A stretch of 64,000 nucleotides of DNA from CAZJCK01 sp964544635 (lineage in GTDB: Bacteria; Zixibacteria; MSB-5A5; GN15; FEB-12): assembly GCA_964544635.1 (NCBI GenBank), contig CAZJCK010000001.1:1-64000 (forward strand), in the 5' to 3' direction. The translations under genes and the position numbers were made by a program. Below, one piece after another: positions 27,184 to 35,839 of the stretch. The notes beneath the pieces were generated by a model. The model was not told where the DNA came from. It was given only the letters and a program-made list of their open reading frames with translations, and did not search any database. Each line of letters begins with the position of its first letter. The first letter of the stretch is position 1.

Positions 27184-28208
27184 CAGTTGATGTCCTCGAA
27201 TCCGGTGAGCTTGACTCGTGTGCTGTCCTCGAGATACGCCTGACCGACAACGACCAGGGTGTCACCCGGTGTCAGGCCCGACTGAACGACCACCTCGCCT
27301 TCGAGGTCGGCGCCGATTGCCACTGTGCGACGTATGGCTCGATCACCGGCCACGGTAAATACCACCATGCCGTCGGCCATTTCAATCAATGACTTGCGGG
27401 GCACGACCACCACCTGCTGCAAACGCTCCAGGAGCAGGCGCACCCGGACAAACGTTCCCGGGCGAAACCGGCCGTCATGGTTGTCGAAGGTCGCCTCCAC
27501 TGCCACGGCGCGGGTCACCGGATCGGCCGACCGGGCAACCGTCGTGACGGTAGCCTCAATCGAGTCGGCAGCACCCTCGATGACAACCCGCACCCGCGTG
27601 CCCGGCTCGACCAGCGGCGCATCGTCTATGTTGACATTGAATTTCACCCGCAGGCTGTCGGTGCGGGCCACCGTCGCCATTTCCTGGCCCATACTCAGGT
27701 AGTCGCCTTCACGGATCATCACCGAGGTTACCGTACCGTTGATCGGCGACGGTATCTCGACGAGCTGCGATATCGCTTCGAACTCGGCTTTGCGCACTTC
27801 GTAGTTGGTCCTGGCTTCATCGAAGCGCGACTCCGACACGGCGCCCTCTTCATACAGGTACTTGATCTTATTGAAATTCTTCTCGGCATTGGCCAGTAGC
27901 GACTGCACCTCAAAGTAGCGGCTGCTGGTACCGGTTTTGTCGAGCGAGAACAGGATCTGGCCCTGACGGACAACCTCCCCTTCGTCGACATGCACCTTCT
28001 GCACCGGTTCACTGACTTTGCTGCGGATTACCGCCTGGCGGATGCCCTCGACCGTACCCGTGTATGTCCGTACGATCTCGCGGTCCTGCGGCTCCAGCAC
28101 GATACCGCGCACGGCCACCTGGCGCTCTTCAACCTGCGCCTCCTCCCCACCACAGCCGGCAAGAAGGATGGCGACAACGCCTGTGATAAGTACTGCTGAA
28201 CGCTTCAT
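27183..28208 (-). CDS. RND efflux periplasmic adaptor (membrane fusion) lipoprotein
   Basis: From ATG 28206-28208 it has 341 residues, with a lipoprotein signal MKRSAVLITGVVAILLAGC (Cys19). The adaptor order follows: an N-terminal barrel-sandwich half (VIRSKVSEPVQKVHVDEGEVVRQG), a short alpha-hairpin (ANAEKNFNKIKYLYEEGAVSE), the second lipoyl half (SPINGTVTSVMIREGDYLSMGQ), beta-barrel and membrane-proximal domains ending VVVGQAYLEDSTRVKL. The open frame extends 102 bp upstream into the TolC gene without homology. It links the RND transporter to the TolC-like channel; the gap from the TolC-like stop is 4 bp. Confidence 0.93.
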   Translation of the reverse strand: MKRSAVLITGVVAILLAGCGGEEAQVEERQVAVRGIVLEPQDREIVRTYTGTVEGIRQAVIRSKVSEPVQKVHVDEGEVVRQGQILFSLDKTGTSSRYFEVQSLLANAEKNFNKIKYLYEEGAVSESRFDEARTNYEVRKAEFEAISQLVEIPSPINGTVTSVMIREGDYLSMGQEMATVARTDSLRVKFNVNIDDAPLVEPGTRVRVVIEGAADSIEATVTTVARSADPVTRAVAVEATFDNHDGRFRPGTFVRVRLLLERLQQVVVVPRKSLIEMADGMVVFTVAGDRAIRRTVAIGADLEGEVVVQSGLTPGDTLVVVGQAYLEDSTRVKLTGFEDIN

Positions 28209-28212
28209 GTCT

Positions 28213-29574
28213 TTAGTATTCTCCCGTAAAGTCGATGGTCGTTGCCCGGCCCAGCCCGGCCAACGCCGTTCTGAAATCATACAATGCAATCGCCCGTGCG
28301 GTTCGGGCATCCGTCAGCGCGGTCTGCGCCGACAACACTTCCAGCAGCGTGCCCTCGCCGGACTCGTATCGCAGGTTAGCGATGCGCAGTCCTTCTTCCG
28401 CCTGGGCGATTGTTTCCGCCTGCACTTCAAGTGATTTTTTGGCCTGTATCAGGCGATCGTATGCTTCCTCTACCTCCAACCGGACATCATCGCGCAGCGC
28501 TTCATGCGCCAGCGTCGCCTGCCGATAATCGGCCTCGGCCTTCTTCACCGCGCCGCTGGTCTGGCCGCCCCTGAAAATGGGAAAGCTCAGCCGCAGGCCG
28601 GCGTTCCACGCTGTGGTTGCATTCTCATCAAGTGTAAAGGCATCCGACTGCGCCTGCTTTTGATAGTTCGAGACCGCCTCCAGCGTCGGGAAATAGTCCG
28701 CCTTCGCCACCGTGATGGCCTTGCCCGTGATCGCCTCCAACTGCTCGGCCTGCACCGCTTCCGGACGCTTCACCAGCGCCGTGTCGAGCAACTGCACGAG
28801 CGTCGGGATGTCGGTCAATACGGTATCATCCTCCGGCGGCATCAGCATGACCGGCGTCGACAGCTCCATGTTCAGAAACGACTTGAGGCGCTTCTCGGAA
28901 AGCTCGACATTCGACTCGGCCCTCAATATCTGCGGCAGCATGTTGGCCTTCTCGGTGCGCGCCCGCAACACTTCGAACTGCGACACCATCCCCTGCGAGT
29001 ACATCGCCTCGACATTCTCGAGATTGAGACTGTCGGTGGCGAACGTCTGCTTCAGCACTTTAAGCCGCTCTTTTGCGAGCAAGGCGTTGTAGAACAGCAC
29101 TTCCGCCTGGTACTTGACCTGGTCGGCCACCTCGCGCGCGCCCGCCTCGGTATACTCACGGTACATCTTGGCGATTGACAGCGCCGGAAAAACCGCCCCG
29201 TCGTACAGTGTCATGCGGAAGTTGATCGATGCCGAAAAACTGTTCTTGAAGCCGGTCTGCAGTTCGATCGGGTCACTGCCGAACGGATTGTCGCTTCCCT
29301 GCGGCACAATGAAGAACGAACTGACCTTGAAGTTGCGGTCATACGAACCGTTGAGCGTAATCTCAGGCAGCGCTCCGGACCGTGCCTGCGAGACATCCCC
29401 CTGCGCCTTGGTCACCTCCTCGAGCGCCTGTAAGTAGGTACGGTTCTCGTCGAGGGCGCGGCGGACGACATCCGCTTCCGTCAGCACCACCGCCTGTTGT
29501 GCCGCAACACCGACGGTTAAAAACAATACAAGCGCCCCTATCCCAGATATTGTCTTGCCAAGTCCCATAGTCAT
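28213..29574 (-). CDS. TolC-family outer-membrane efflux channel
   Basis: A 453-residue outer-membrane factor with a signal peptide to about VGVAAQ. Two structurally repeated halves of long helices carry typical motifs: ENRTYLQALEEVTKAQGDVSQARSGALPEI in the first and the RLSFPIFRGGQTSGAVKKAEADY block in the second, plus the C-terminal NLRYESGEGTLLEVLSAQTALTDARTARA motif. It is placed first after the TetR gene (9-bp gap) and before the adaptor and pump, so the tripartite system is complete in one transcript. Confidence 0.94.
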   Translation of the reverse strand: MTMGLGKTISGIGALVLFLTVGVAAQQAVVLTEADVVRRALDENRTYLQALEEVTKAQGDVSQARSGALPEITLNGSYDRNFKVSSFFIVPQGSDNPFGSDPIELQTGFKNSFSASINFRMTLYDGAVFPALSIAKMYREYTEAGAREVADQVKYQAEVLFYNALLAKERLKVLKQTFATDSLNLENVEAMYSQGMVSQFEVLRARTEKANMLPQILRAESNVELSEKRLKSFLNMELSTPVMLMPPEDDTVLTDIPTLVQLLDTALVKRPEAVQAEQLEAITGKAITVAKADYFPTLEAVSNYQKQAQSDAFTLDENATTAWNAGLRLSFPIFRGGQTSGAVKKAEADYRQATLAHEALRDDVRLEVEEAYDRLIQAKKSLEVQAETIAQAEEGLRIANLRYESGEGTLLEVLSAQTALTDARTARAIALYDFRTALAGLGRATTIDFTGEY

Positions 29575-29583
29575 CTATTCCTG

Positions 29584-30177
29584 TCAATTCACGGTCTGCT
29601 GGAACATCTTATTGAGGATCTTTCGTTGTGCCTGAATGTCGATCAGCGACGGCGCCAGGATGGCCACCACCGATAAGCCGTCACGCAGCGACAATACCGC
29701 CACGATCAAGTCCCGCAGCTTCGACTTCGACACGCCGTCGGGAGGTGTCAGGCGTTCGGTCATGTCGTCGACATACTCGCGAATCCGACGGTTCATCAAT
29801 CGCTTGAGGCGCGGGATCTTCCACGACTGCACGAAAATGTCGACATGCAACTGGTAATCGCCCATGTTGTCGCTACACGTCAAATCGAGCTGGGCGTCGA
29901 TGAACTCCTCCGCCGTCGGATGCTCACTGAGCCGCTCATCCACGCCGGCTTTGTACTGATCCATGAAGCCAACCACCAGCTCGTAGAGGACGTCCTCCTT
30001 CGACTTGAAATGGTGGTACAGCGCGCCCTTGGTCAGCCCCGCCGCCCGGGCGATCTCATCGGTGGTCGTCGCCCGGTAACCCTTTTTCGAGAACAACCGG
30101 GCAGCGGCCGCGAGCAGTTCCCGGCGGCGTTCATCCGCCGGCTTACGCGGGCTCTGTCGTATTTTTGCCGTGACCAT
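29584..30177 (-). CDS. TetR/AcrR-family transcriptional regulator
   Basis: A 197-residue one-component regulator. The N-terminal HTH is clear (TTDEIARAAGLTKGALYHHFKSKEDVLYELV, about residues 37-67), preceded by ELLAAAARLFSKKGYRAT. The ligand domain is all-helical with PSLIDIQAQRKILNKMF at the end, like AcrR-type drug and bile-salt sensors. It is the first gene of the efflux-bacillithiol operon and its own upstream region carries two palindromic sites, so autoregulated repression of the whole seven-gene operon is likely. The inducer is unknown. Confidence 0.94.
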   Translation of the reverse strand: MVTAKIRQSPRKPADERRRELLAAAARLFSKKGYRATTTDEIARAAGLTKGALYHHFKSKEDVLYELVVGFMDQYKAGVDERLSEHPTAEEFIDAQLDLTCSDNMGDYQLHVDIFVQSWKIPRLKRLMNRRIREYVDDMTERLTPPDGVSKSKLRDLIVAVLSLRDGLSVVAILAPSLIDIQAQRKILNKMFQQTVN

Positions 30178-30196
30178 AACACGTTCCTAACAATTA

Positions 30197-30233
30197 CATA
30201 CTTACTGGTATGTTCATCATACCAACTGGTAGG
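30197..30233. promoter_or_regulatory. Tandem TetR-type operators upstream of the efflux-bacillithiol operon
   Basis: Site 1 is CATACTTACTGGTATG (30197-30212), with perfect 5-bp arms. Site 2 is CATACCAACTGGTAGG (30218-30233), containing the palindrome TACCA-AC-TGGTA. The two match at 13 of 16 positions and repeat every 21 bp, two helical turns. A minus-strand TATGAT (30216-30221) overlaps site 2 and could be the -10 of the operon, so binding would block transcription. The sites lie 20-56 bp upstream of the tetR start. Confidence 0.65.
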
Positions 30234-30335
30234 TACGCAAAACTATCGGCTTTTGTTCCGCAGTCAACAGCATTTTTTGTGATTTTTTTCCCAAAGCCGC
30301 CCCAAGCCGTCGGCCGCCGCCCCTGCTTGTTCAGT

Positions 30336-31304
30336 CTATAACCACTTCTTCTTGCGGAAGAAGGTCACCAGTGCCAGAACCACCACCAGCATTAAAACAA
30401 GAGCAACCTGGTAGCCATATTTCCAGTCCAGCTCCGGCATATGCTCGAAGTTCATCCCCCACAATCCGACCAAAAAAGTTGGTGGAATGAAGAGCACCGT
30501 CATGATCGTCAGGAACTTGATAATCTCGTTCGTTTTGGTCGAAATGCGCGAATAGTAGACTTCCAGCGACGAATTGAGTATCTCGCGATGGAAATCGGCC
30601 AGGTCGTTGACCCGCGCCAGGTGGTCATGAATATCGGAGAAATAAACCGAGGCCGTCTTGCTGATCAGCGTAAAGTGCTCCTTGGTCAACTGGCTGACCA
30701 CCTCCGCCTGCGGCAGCACCAGGCGCTTGAGCTGGACCACGTCGCGACGCAACGTGAAAATCGAACGGAGCGTATCCTCATCCGGGTCGCTCAACACGTC
30801 TTCCTCGACCTGGTCGATTTCGTATTCGAGAATGTCGAGCGTAGTGTTGTAGTTGTCGACGACGGTATCAATCATGGTATGAAACAGGAAGTCAGCGCCG
30901 CGTGACAGTAACCGATCATCGCGCTCCGCCCGGCTGTACAGGTAGTCGAACAGGCGGTGATCGTCGAAGTGCACCGTCACCAGCGAGTTTTTCCCGAGGA
31001 ACAAATCGATTTCGCTGACCTTCAGCCCCTCTTCCCTGCCGATATAGTCGACCACCTGGAAAACGAGAAAGAGATACCGGCCGTAGTCGTCGATCTTGGT
31101 CCTCGGCCGTTCCGAGATAACGTCCTCAATCGCCAGCGGGTGGAACTTGAAGTCGTGCGTCAGGATGAACGACTCCTGATCCGTCGGCTTGCACAGGTCG
31201 ATCCACAGCACCGAGTTCTCGACCGATACCAGCGAATCGAAGTCGCGGATCTCCTCGAGGGTTTCAACGCCTTCATCGGGTCTGTAATAGAACGAACGAA
31301 TCAT
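30336..31304 (-). CDS. corA: CorA-family Mg2+/Co2+ transporter
   Basis: A 322-residue homopentameric divalent-metal channel. The large N-terminal cytoplasmic funnel is followed by the long stalk helix and two C-terminal membrane segments. The signature GMN is present in LVGLWGMNFEHMPELDW at the periplasmic loop, and the C-terminus is basic (FFRKKKWL). The start ATG overlaps the stop of the upstream flippase-like gene as ATGA. A 158-bp gap with the tetR operators follows its stop, so it belongs to a separate transcript from the efflux operon. Confidence 0.94.
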   Translation of the reverse strand: MIRSFYYRPDEGVETLEEIRDFDSLVSVENSVLWIDLCKPTDQESFILTHDFKFHPLAIEDVISERPRTKIDDYGRYLFLVFQVVDYIGREEGLKVSEIDLFLGKNSLVTVHFDDHRLFDYLYSRAERDDRLLSRGADFLFHTMIDTVVDNYNTTLDILEYEIDQVEEDVLSDPDEDTLRSIFTLRRDVVQLKRLVLPQAEVVSQLTKEHFTLISKTASVYFSDIHDHLARVNDLADFHREILNSSLEVYYSRISTKTNEIIKFLTIMTVLFIPPTFLVGLWGMNFEHMPELDWKYGYQVALVLMLVVVLALVTFFRKKKWL

Positions 31305-32359
31305 GCTTTCTCTTCATTCTCGATCAGGATACCGTCCTCCGACACGCTGTCGAGCATATCCTGATCCATGTGCTGGCGCCTGATTTCGGCCAGCGAGACT
31401 TTTTCGTAATGCAGGAAAATAGCCCCCATAACGGCGATTGGCAACAAATCGATCAAGTGCAGCGCCACAGCATACAGCACGGCATCTCCTCGCGGAATGG
31501 AAAATGCCGCCAGGGCGGTACTGACGGCCACTTCGAAGGTGCCGGCGTTACCCGGGGTAATCGGTACCATCAGGGCAATCGTATTGACAATCATCACCGC
31601 CACCGCCGCCACGAACGGCAGATCAAAACCGAACGACAATAACAGGAAGTACACCGACAAGGCATGAAACGTCCAGTTCAACAAAGAATACGCCATCGTC
31701 TGCGCAAGATGCTGCGACGATTTCAGCATCTCGATCCCCTTGGTAAACGACCGGATAAATTTCTTGATACCGATATAAATGCCCGGGCGATGTTCCCGAA
31801 ACAGCTTGTGCCCCAACCGCTCCAGTTTTTCACGGTATTGAAGTATGAGGTATAGAAGGATGACGACAACCGTGATTATCGACGCCAGGATGATGCCGAG
31901 GCTGCGATACCGTTCCGGGAAAGCGAAACCGACCGAGATAATGAGCAACACCCCCATGAAACTGATGGCGTCAAAGAGTACTTCCATTACAATGGTTGAA
32001 AAGACAAACGTTTTCCGCATGCCGGTATTGCGGGAAAACAGAAAGACCCTCCCCAACTGCCCGGTCAGCGCCGGCATGACGATATTGAGAATCTGCCCCG
32101 CCGAGTACAGGGTGCAGGTATGCCACGCCTTGAACTTGACTTGCTGCATGACGATAAGCCGCCAGCGCAGCGCCTTGGTAATGATGAACCCGGCCGATGT
32201 CAGGATTGACAGGACCAGGTAGCCGACGTGGAGACGATGGGAGAGTTCGACGACGTGAACCCAGCGAACATCTTTCACGCAGTAGGCTAAAAGAAGGACC
32301 GCCACGATGCCCAGCCAGAATTGCTTTTTCTTCCAGAACGTCGTCATAACGCCTTTCAT
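31301..32359 (-). CDS. UPF0104 / LPG-synthase-TM family integral membrane protein
   Basis: A 352-residue polytopic protein with about eight hydrophobic segments. It has the family pattern of the lysylphosphatidylglycerol synthetase membrane domain (AglD/YbhN-like): TSAGFIITKALRWRLI, NIVMPALTGQLGRVFLFSRN, and the late MVPITPGNAGTFEVAVSTAL with its conserved PGNAG. Members flip or handle lipid-linked substrates, but no enzyme domain is attached here, so the substrate is unknown. A second ATG (32347), 4-5 nt after AAAGG, may be the true start. It is translationally coupled to corA. Confidence 0.85.
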   Translation of the reverse strand: MKGVMTTFWKKKQFWLGIVAVLLLAYCVKDVRWVHVVELSHRLHVGYLVLSILTSAGFIITKALRWRLIVMQQVKFKAWHTCTLYSAGQILNIVMPALTGQLGRVFLFSRNTGMRKTFVFSTIVMEVLFDAISFMGVLLIISVGFAFPERYRSLGIILASIITVVVILLYLILQYREKLERLGHKLFREHRPGIYIGIKKFIRSFTKGIEMLKSSQHLAQTMAYSLLNWTFHALSVYFLLLSFGFDLPFVAAVAVMIVNTIALMVPITPGNAGTFEVAVSTALAAFSIPRGDAVLYAVALHLIDLLPIAVMGAIFLHYEKVSLAEIRRQHMDQDMLDSVSEDGILIENEEKA

Positions 32360-32379
32360 GACAAGAGGATATTCGAGCC

Positions 32380-32408
32380 AAGATAGAATCGGCTTACAAT
32401 CGAGTCAA
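32380..32408 (-). promoter_or_regulatory. Putative sigma70 promoter for flippase-corA
   Basis: TTGACT (32403-32408) and TATCTT (32380-32385) on the minus strand are spaced by 17 nt and lie 21 nt before the first ATG of the flippase-like gene, between that gene and the end of the Bat operon. Confidence 0.55.
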
Positions 32409-32478
32409 ACAACAAATGGTTGATTGATGATGACGTGATAGTCAGTTGTCGGGCAACAAAATAGCCTGGGACGACAGC

Positions 32479-33240
32479 CTATACGGTGGCCACCAGGTCT
32501 TTCTTGATCCAGCCCCGCCGATTGTTCTCGAAAATGACATCGTAATAGCCGCTGTCCTCCCCCAGTATCTCGACCACCAGGCCGGGCGCACCCTCCAGCT
32601 CGATGTCGGCACGTTCCGACGGTCCGGTGTGAACCGGCGCCTGTTCGGCCACGATCACGGCGCGACGGATGGCGTAGTCACGGTAGTATTTCCAGGTTGT
32701 CAGCGACGCCGAGGCAACCAGCAGCACCAGACTGACAATCGTGACAGTCCGTACCATGGTGGTCCGGTAGCCCAGGCCGTAACGTCCGATCAACGCCACG
32801 ACGAAGAGTACGAAAAGGGCCGACGCTATCCATCCGAGGGTAGCCAGGCGATAACTCCCCACCATCTGGTCGAGTAGCCCGGAGACTGGATTGAGCGGCA
32901 CCCCGGCCATCTGCACTTGCGAGAACTGCCGGGCGAATTCGAGATTGTGACGGATATCAGGGTCCGACGGATCGAGGCGCTGTGCTTTCAGGTAGTTTAG
33001 TACAGCCCGGCCCAGATCGCCCTCTTTGAAGTAGGCGTTGGCCAGGTTAAAGTACAGCGGCGCCGATTCAATGCCACGCTCAAGAATCGATTCGTATAAG
33101 CGGACGGCGCTGGCATAGTCGCGCTCCTCATAGAACGTGTTAGCGGCCTGAAACTCTTCGTCAATATCCGCCGGCTGCGCCACCACGGTGACGGCCGAAA
33201 ACAGCAGGAGTCCAAGGACCAGCAACGCCAATTTACTCAA
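32479..33240 (-). CDS. batE: BatE-like TPR / SH3-type membrane protein
   Basis: The start chosen is TTG 33238-33240 (LSKLALLVLG), which has a strong GAGGAGG site and overlaps the batD stop by 8 bp; the frame stays open 96 bp further without a signal. The 253-residue product has a signal peptide, two or three TPR units (EEFQAANTFYEERDYASAVRLYESIL and APLYFNLANAYFKEGDLGRAVLNYLKAQ), two membrane segments (about 135-190) and a C-terminal bacterial SH3 domain ending NRRGWIKKDLVATV. This is the BatE architecture of Bacteroides aerotolerance operons. It probably scaffolds the Bat complex at the inner membrane. Confidence 0.85.
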   Translation of the reverse strand: MSKLALLVLGLLLFSAVTVVAQPADIDEEFQAANTFYEERDYASAVRLYESILERGIESAPLYFNLANAYFKEGDLGRAVLNYLKAQRLDPSDPDIRHNLEFARQFSQVQMAGVPLNPVSGLLDQMVGSYRLATLGWIASALFVLFVVALIGRYGLGYRTTMVRTVTIVSLVLLVASASLTTWKYYRDYAIRRAVIVAEQAPVHTGPSERADIELEGAPGLVVEILGEDSGYYDVIFENNRRGWIKKDLVATV

Positions 33241-35035
33241 ACCGTACCTCCTCGAGCTGCGCCATAATGTCTTCAGCCTCTGCCAGCGACTGGTTGATAT
33301 CGGCATCGCCGACTGCCGACGGGGCGAAGCGGGCAAAGTCGGCCTTTTGCACCAGCGCCCTGATACGGTCCACCAGATCGGGATGGGCGCCCTGGGCTTT
33401 CAGTAACTCGCCCACTCTGTCCGATGTCAGGCCGTGTGGCGAGATGTTCAGCTTATCGGCCACGAACGAATACATGGCACTGGATACCTCGGCATAGAAC
33501 GCCTGCGCCTGGGCCGGTGTCGCCAGCGATCGTGCTCTGGCCAGACGTTTCTTCGCCACCCGCATGGCAGCCCGCGAGCGGGCCAGGCCGCGGTCGGCGG
33601 CGAACTGCTCGCGTCGCTTCCGCACCACCACCAGGCCGGCCAGGATCGCCAGCGGCAGGCCGTTGACAATCAAGTACCTCGGCGACAACAGCAGAATATC
33701 TCCCCGCGACTGGGTGTCACCCAGTTCCGACTTGATATACCGGATCTCGCGGGCACTCGCGCCAATCGTCAGGTCCGGTGCCGCATACGGTACATCGCCC
33801 GACTCGACATACCCTTCCGGCTTGATCACGCGCAGCGAAATCGGACGCGTCTGAATCGTCTTGTACTCCTGCGACGCCGGATCGAAATAGTTGTATGTAA
33901 TCGCCGGTATCGTTTGTTCGCCCGGACGTTTCGGTATGAAGACCTGCTCGAACACTTTCGAGCCGCCGATGATATCGTTCGCCTTGTTCAGACTCTCGTT
34001 GGTCGAGGCTCGGTAGACTCTGAAGTTCTCGTTTTCCGGAATGATCGGGTCGCCAAGTGACTTGATATTGCCCATCCCCTGCAACCGGATCATCACCGAC
34101 ACCGGCTGGCTCAGCTCCACCTCCGACTTGTTCGCCGTCGCCGTAATCGAGTACTGGCCGACGCTGCCCGTAAAATCCTTCGGCTTGCCGGCAGTCGGCA
34201 GCGGCTTGACATCGATCGTCACGGGCCGGGTACTCGCCGATACATCCACTCCGCGCCCGAAGAAGTTGCCGAAGGCGTCAAACGGATCGCGCGACTGCCG
34301 CTGGCGTGTCGCGATGGTCGCATTGATCGTCGCCCTGCCGATGGTCAGCTCACCGGTTTGCGTGGGGAACAAGGCATACTTGCGCTCGATGACTTTGTAC
34401 GTTCGGTTGTTGATCTTCTGGAAGTATGGCGCCTTATTGCCCAGCAGTTCGGTCCAGAACCCGGTCGTGCTTGGCTCGGCCAGTTCCGGCGAACCGTAGT
34501 ACTGCACGGCAATGAGAAACTTGAGCGTGAGTGTCACCTGCTCGCCGACATACGGCCGCTGCTTGTCTATCTCCGCCTCGAAAAAGTAATCGCGGTTGTT
34601 CCCATCCGAATCCTGCGCCTGCGACTCAAGGCGGTCATCCGCCGTCTGACCCCGGTTCAGCACCGTCAGGTCGACCCGGTTCCCCTTGTAACGCTGGTTG
34701 TTGTAGACCACCGAGATCTGGTCGATTGGAAAGGTGCCGGCCTTCTTCGGAAACAGCAGGTAGCGATAGTTCACCGAGGCACTCACCTGGCCATTGATGA
34801 TCTGGATGTTGCTCGAACGCCCCTGCGAATAGACTTCGAACGACGGCAGCGTGGGGAGGTCCGGCCGCGGCAGATTCTGGTCCGGCCCACTCACTTCCAC
34901 CTGCAGCGTCGCCTGCTCGTTCAGGCCGATCGTATCCCGGTCCAGCGACACATTGACTCCCACCCGGCCGGTCTGCTGGGCCGACACACCGGCTGCGGTC
35001 ATCAGGAGCATGAGTATGATCACAAGCCGTCGCAT
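33233..35035 (-). CDS. batD: BatD family membrane-anchored beta-sandwich protein
   Basis: A 600-residue protein with a signal peptide (to VSAQ), a long periplasmic region of Ig-like beta-sandwich domains (BatD/oxygen-tolerance family: VSLDRDTIGLNEQATLQVEVSG at the start, VMIRLQGMGNIKSLGDPIIP later), one membrane segment near residue 455-475 (YLIVNGLPLAILAGLVVV) and a helical cytoplasmic tail with LNISPHGLTSDRVGELLKAQ. It is translated before batE and after batC. It probably reads or holds envelope ligands for the BatAB von Willebrand pair; the exact role is not known for any family member. Confidence 0.9.
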   Translation of the reverse strand: MRRLVIILMLLMTAAGVSAQQTGRVGVNVSLDRDTIGLNEQATLQVEVSGPDQNLPRPDLPTLPSFEVYSQGRSSNIQIINGQVSASVNYRYLLFPKKAGTFPIDQISVVYNNQRYKGNRVDLTVLNRGQTADDRLESQAQDSDGNNRDYFFEAEIDKQRPYVGEQVTLTLKFLIAVQYYGSPELAEPSTTGFWTELLGNKAPYFQKINNRTYKVIERKYALFPTQTGELTIGRATINATIATRQRQSRDPFDAFGNFFGRGVDVSASTRPVTIDVKPLPTAGKPKDFTGSVGQYSITATANKSEVELSQPVSVMIRLQGMGNIKSLGDPIIPENENFRVYRASTNESLNKANDIIGGSKVFEQVFIPKRPGEQTIPAITYNYFDPASQEYKTIQTRPISLRVIKPEGYVESGDVPYAAPDLTIGASAREIRYIKSELGDTQSRGDILLLSPRYLIVNGLPLAILAGLVVVRKRREQFAADRGLARSRAAMRVAKKRLARARSLATPAQAQAFYAEVSSAMYSFVADKLNISPHGLTSDRVGELLKAQGAHPDLVDRIRALVQKADFARFAPSAVGDADINQSLAEAEDIMAQLEEVRFE

Positions 35036-35038
35036 CCC

Positions 35039-35839
35039 TTACCAGTCCTTGCCGGTGTAGCCGCCACCACGGACATCGCGGCGGATCTGTTTCTGGATTT
35101 CACGCTCGTCATCCTTGAGGGCGTTGAGGATACGTTCGGCGTCTTCCTGTGACATCTTCTGCGGCTCCTGCATCTGCTGCTGCTGTTCTTGTTGCTGCTG
35201 CTGGTCCTTGTCTTCTTCCTGCTCGCCGCCCTGTTGCTGTTGTTCCTGCTGCTGTTGTTCTTCCTGCTGTTGCTGCTCTTGTTGCTGCTGCTGCTGTTCT
35301 TCCTTCTTCTGTTCTTCCTCTTCCTTCTTCTGCTGTTCCGGCTGCTGCTGTTGTTGCTGTTGCTCCGGCTTCATCTGGTCTTTCAGCAGCTTGCGCGCCA
35401 GTTCGAGATTGTACTTGGCGTCCATGTCGCCGGGATTGAGTTTGAGCACTTCCTCGTACTGAGTGATGGCGCTCTGGTATTCCTTCATCGCCGAATAGGT
35501 GTTGCCCAGGTTGTAATGGGCCTTTGCCTGCAAGTCGGCATCGGGGGCATTCAGTGCTTTCTGGTAGAGATCCATCGCCTGCTCATATTCCCCCCGCTGG
35601 AAGTACGCCCCCGCCATGTTGTACTGCAACTGCGGCGACTCCGGGATATCCGTCTCGGCATCATGGTATGCCTCCAGCGCCCCGTCATAGTCGTTTTGCT
35701 GAAACGCCTGGTTGCCTTCACGCACCTTATCGACATAGTTCTGCGCCGTCACACTCGAACCAATAACGAAGGTGAGCAGCAACAGGAGAAGCGTCGGCGC
35801 CAGGTCAGGCCACCGCTTTGTCAGATGTTGTCGGGACAT
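35039..35839 (-). CDS. batC: BatC-like TPR protein with long Gln/Glu-rich segment
   Basis: From ATG 35837-35839 (a GTG lies one codon earlier) it has 266 residues. It has a signal peptide, TPR units over about 40-150 (VREGNQAFQQNDYDGALEAYHD, AHYNLGNTYSAMKEYQSAITQYEEVL), then about 70 residues of nearly pure Gln, Glu and Lys (about 40 Gln), then a conserved tail QEDAERILNALKDDEREIQK ending RGGGYTGKDW. BatC proteins of other bacteria also carry a low-complexity linker here, though rarely so Gln-rich. It overlaps batB by 35 bp and is 3 bp from batD, in the usual batABCDE order. Confidence 0.88.
   Translation of the reverse strand: MSRQHLTKRWPDLAPTLLLLLLTFVIGSSVTAQNYVDKVREGNQAFQQNDYDGALEAYHDAETDIPESPQLQYNMAGAYFQRGEYEQAMDLYQKALNAPDADLQAKAHYNLGNTYSAMKEYQSAITQYEEVLKLNPGDMDAKYNLELARKLLKDQMKPEQQQQQQQPEQQKKEEEEQKKEEQQQQQQEQQQQEEQQQQEQQQQGGEQEEDKDQQQQQEQQQQMQEPQKMSQEDAERILNALKDDEREIQKQIRRDVRGGGYTGKDW

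Noticed and set aside
35115..35462. Cys/Ser-rich plus-strand open frame
   Set aside because: It is the antisense translation of the CAG/CAA-rich BatC linker.
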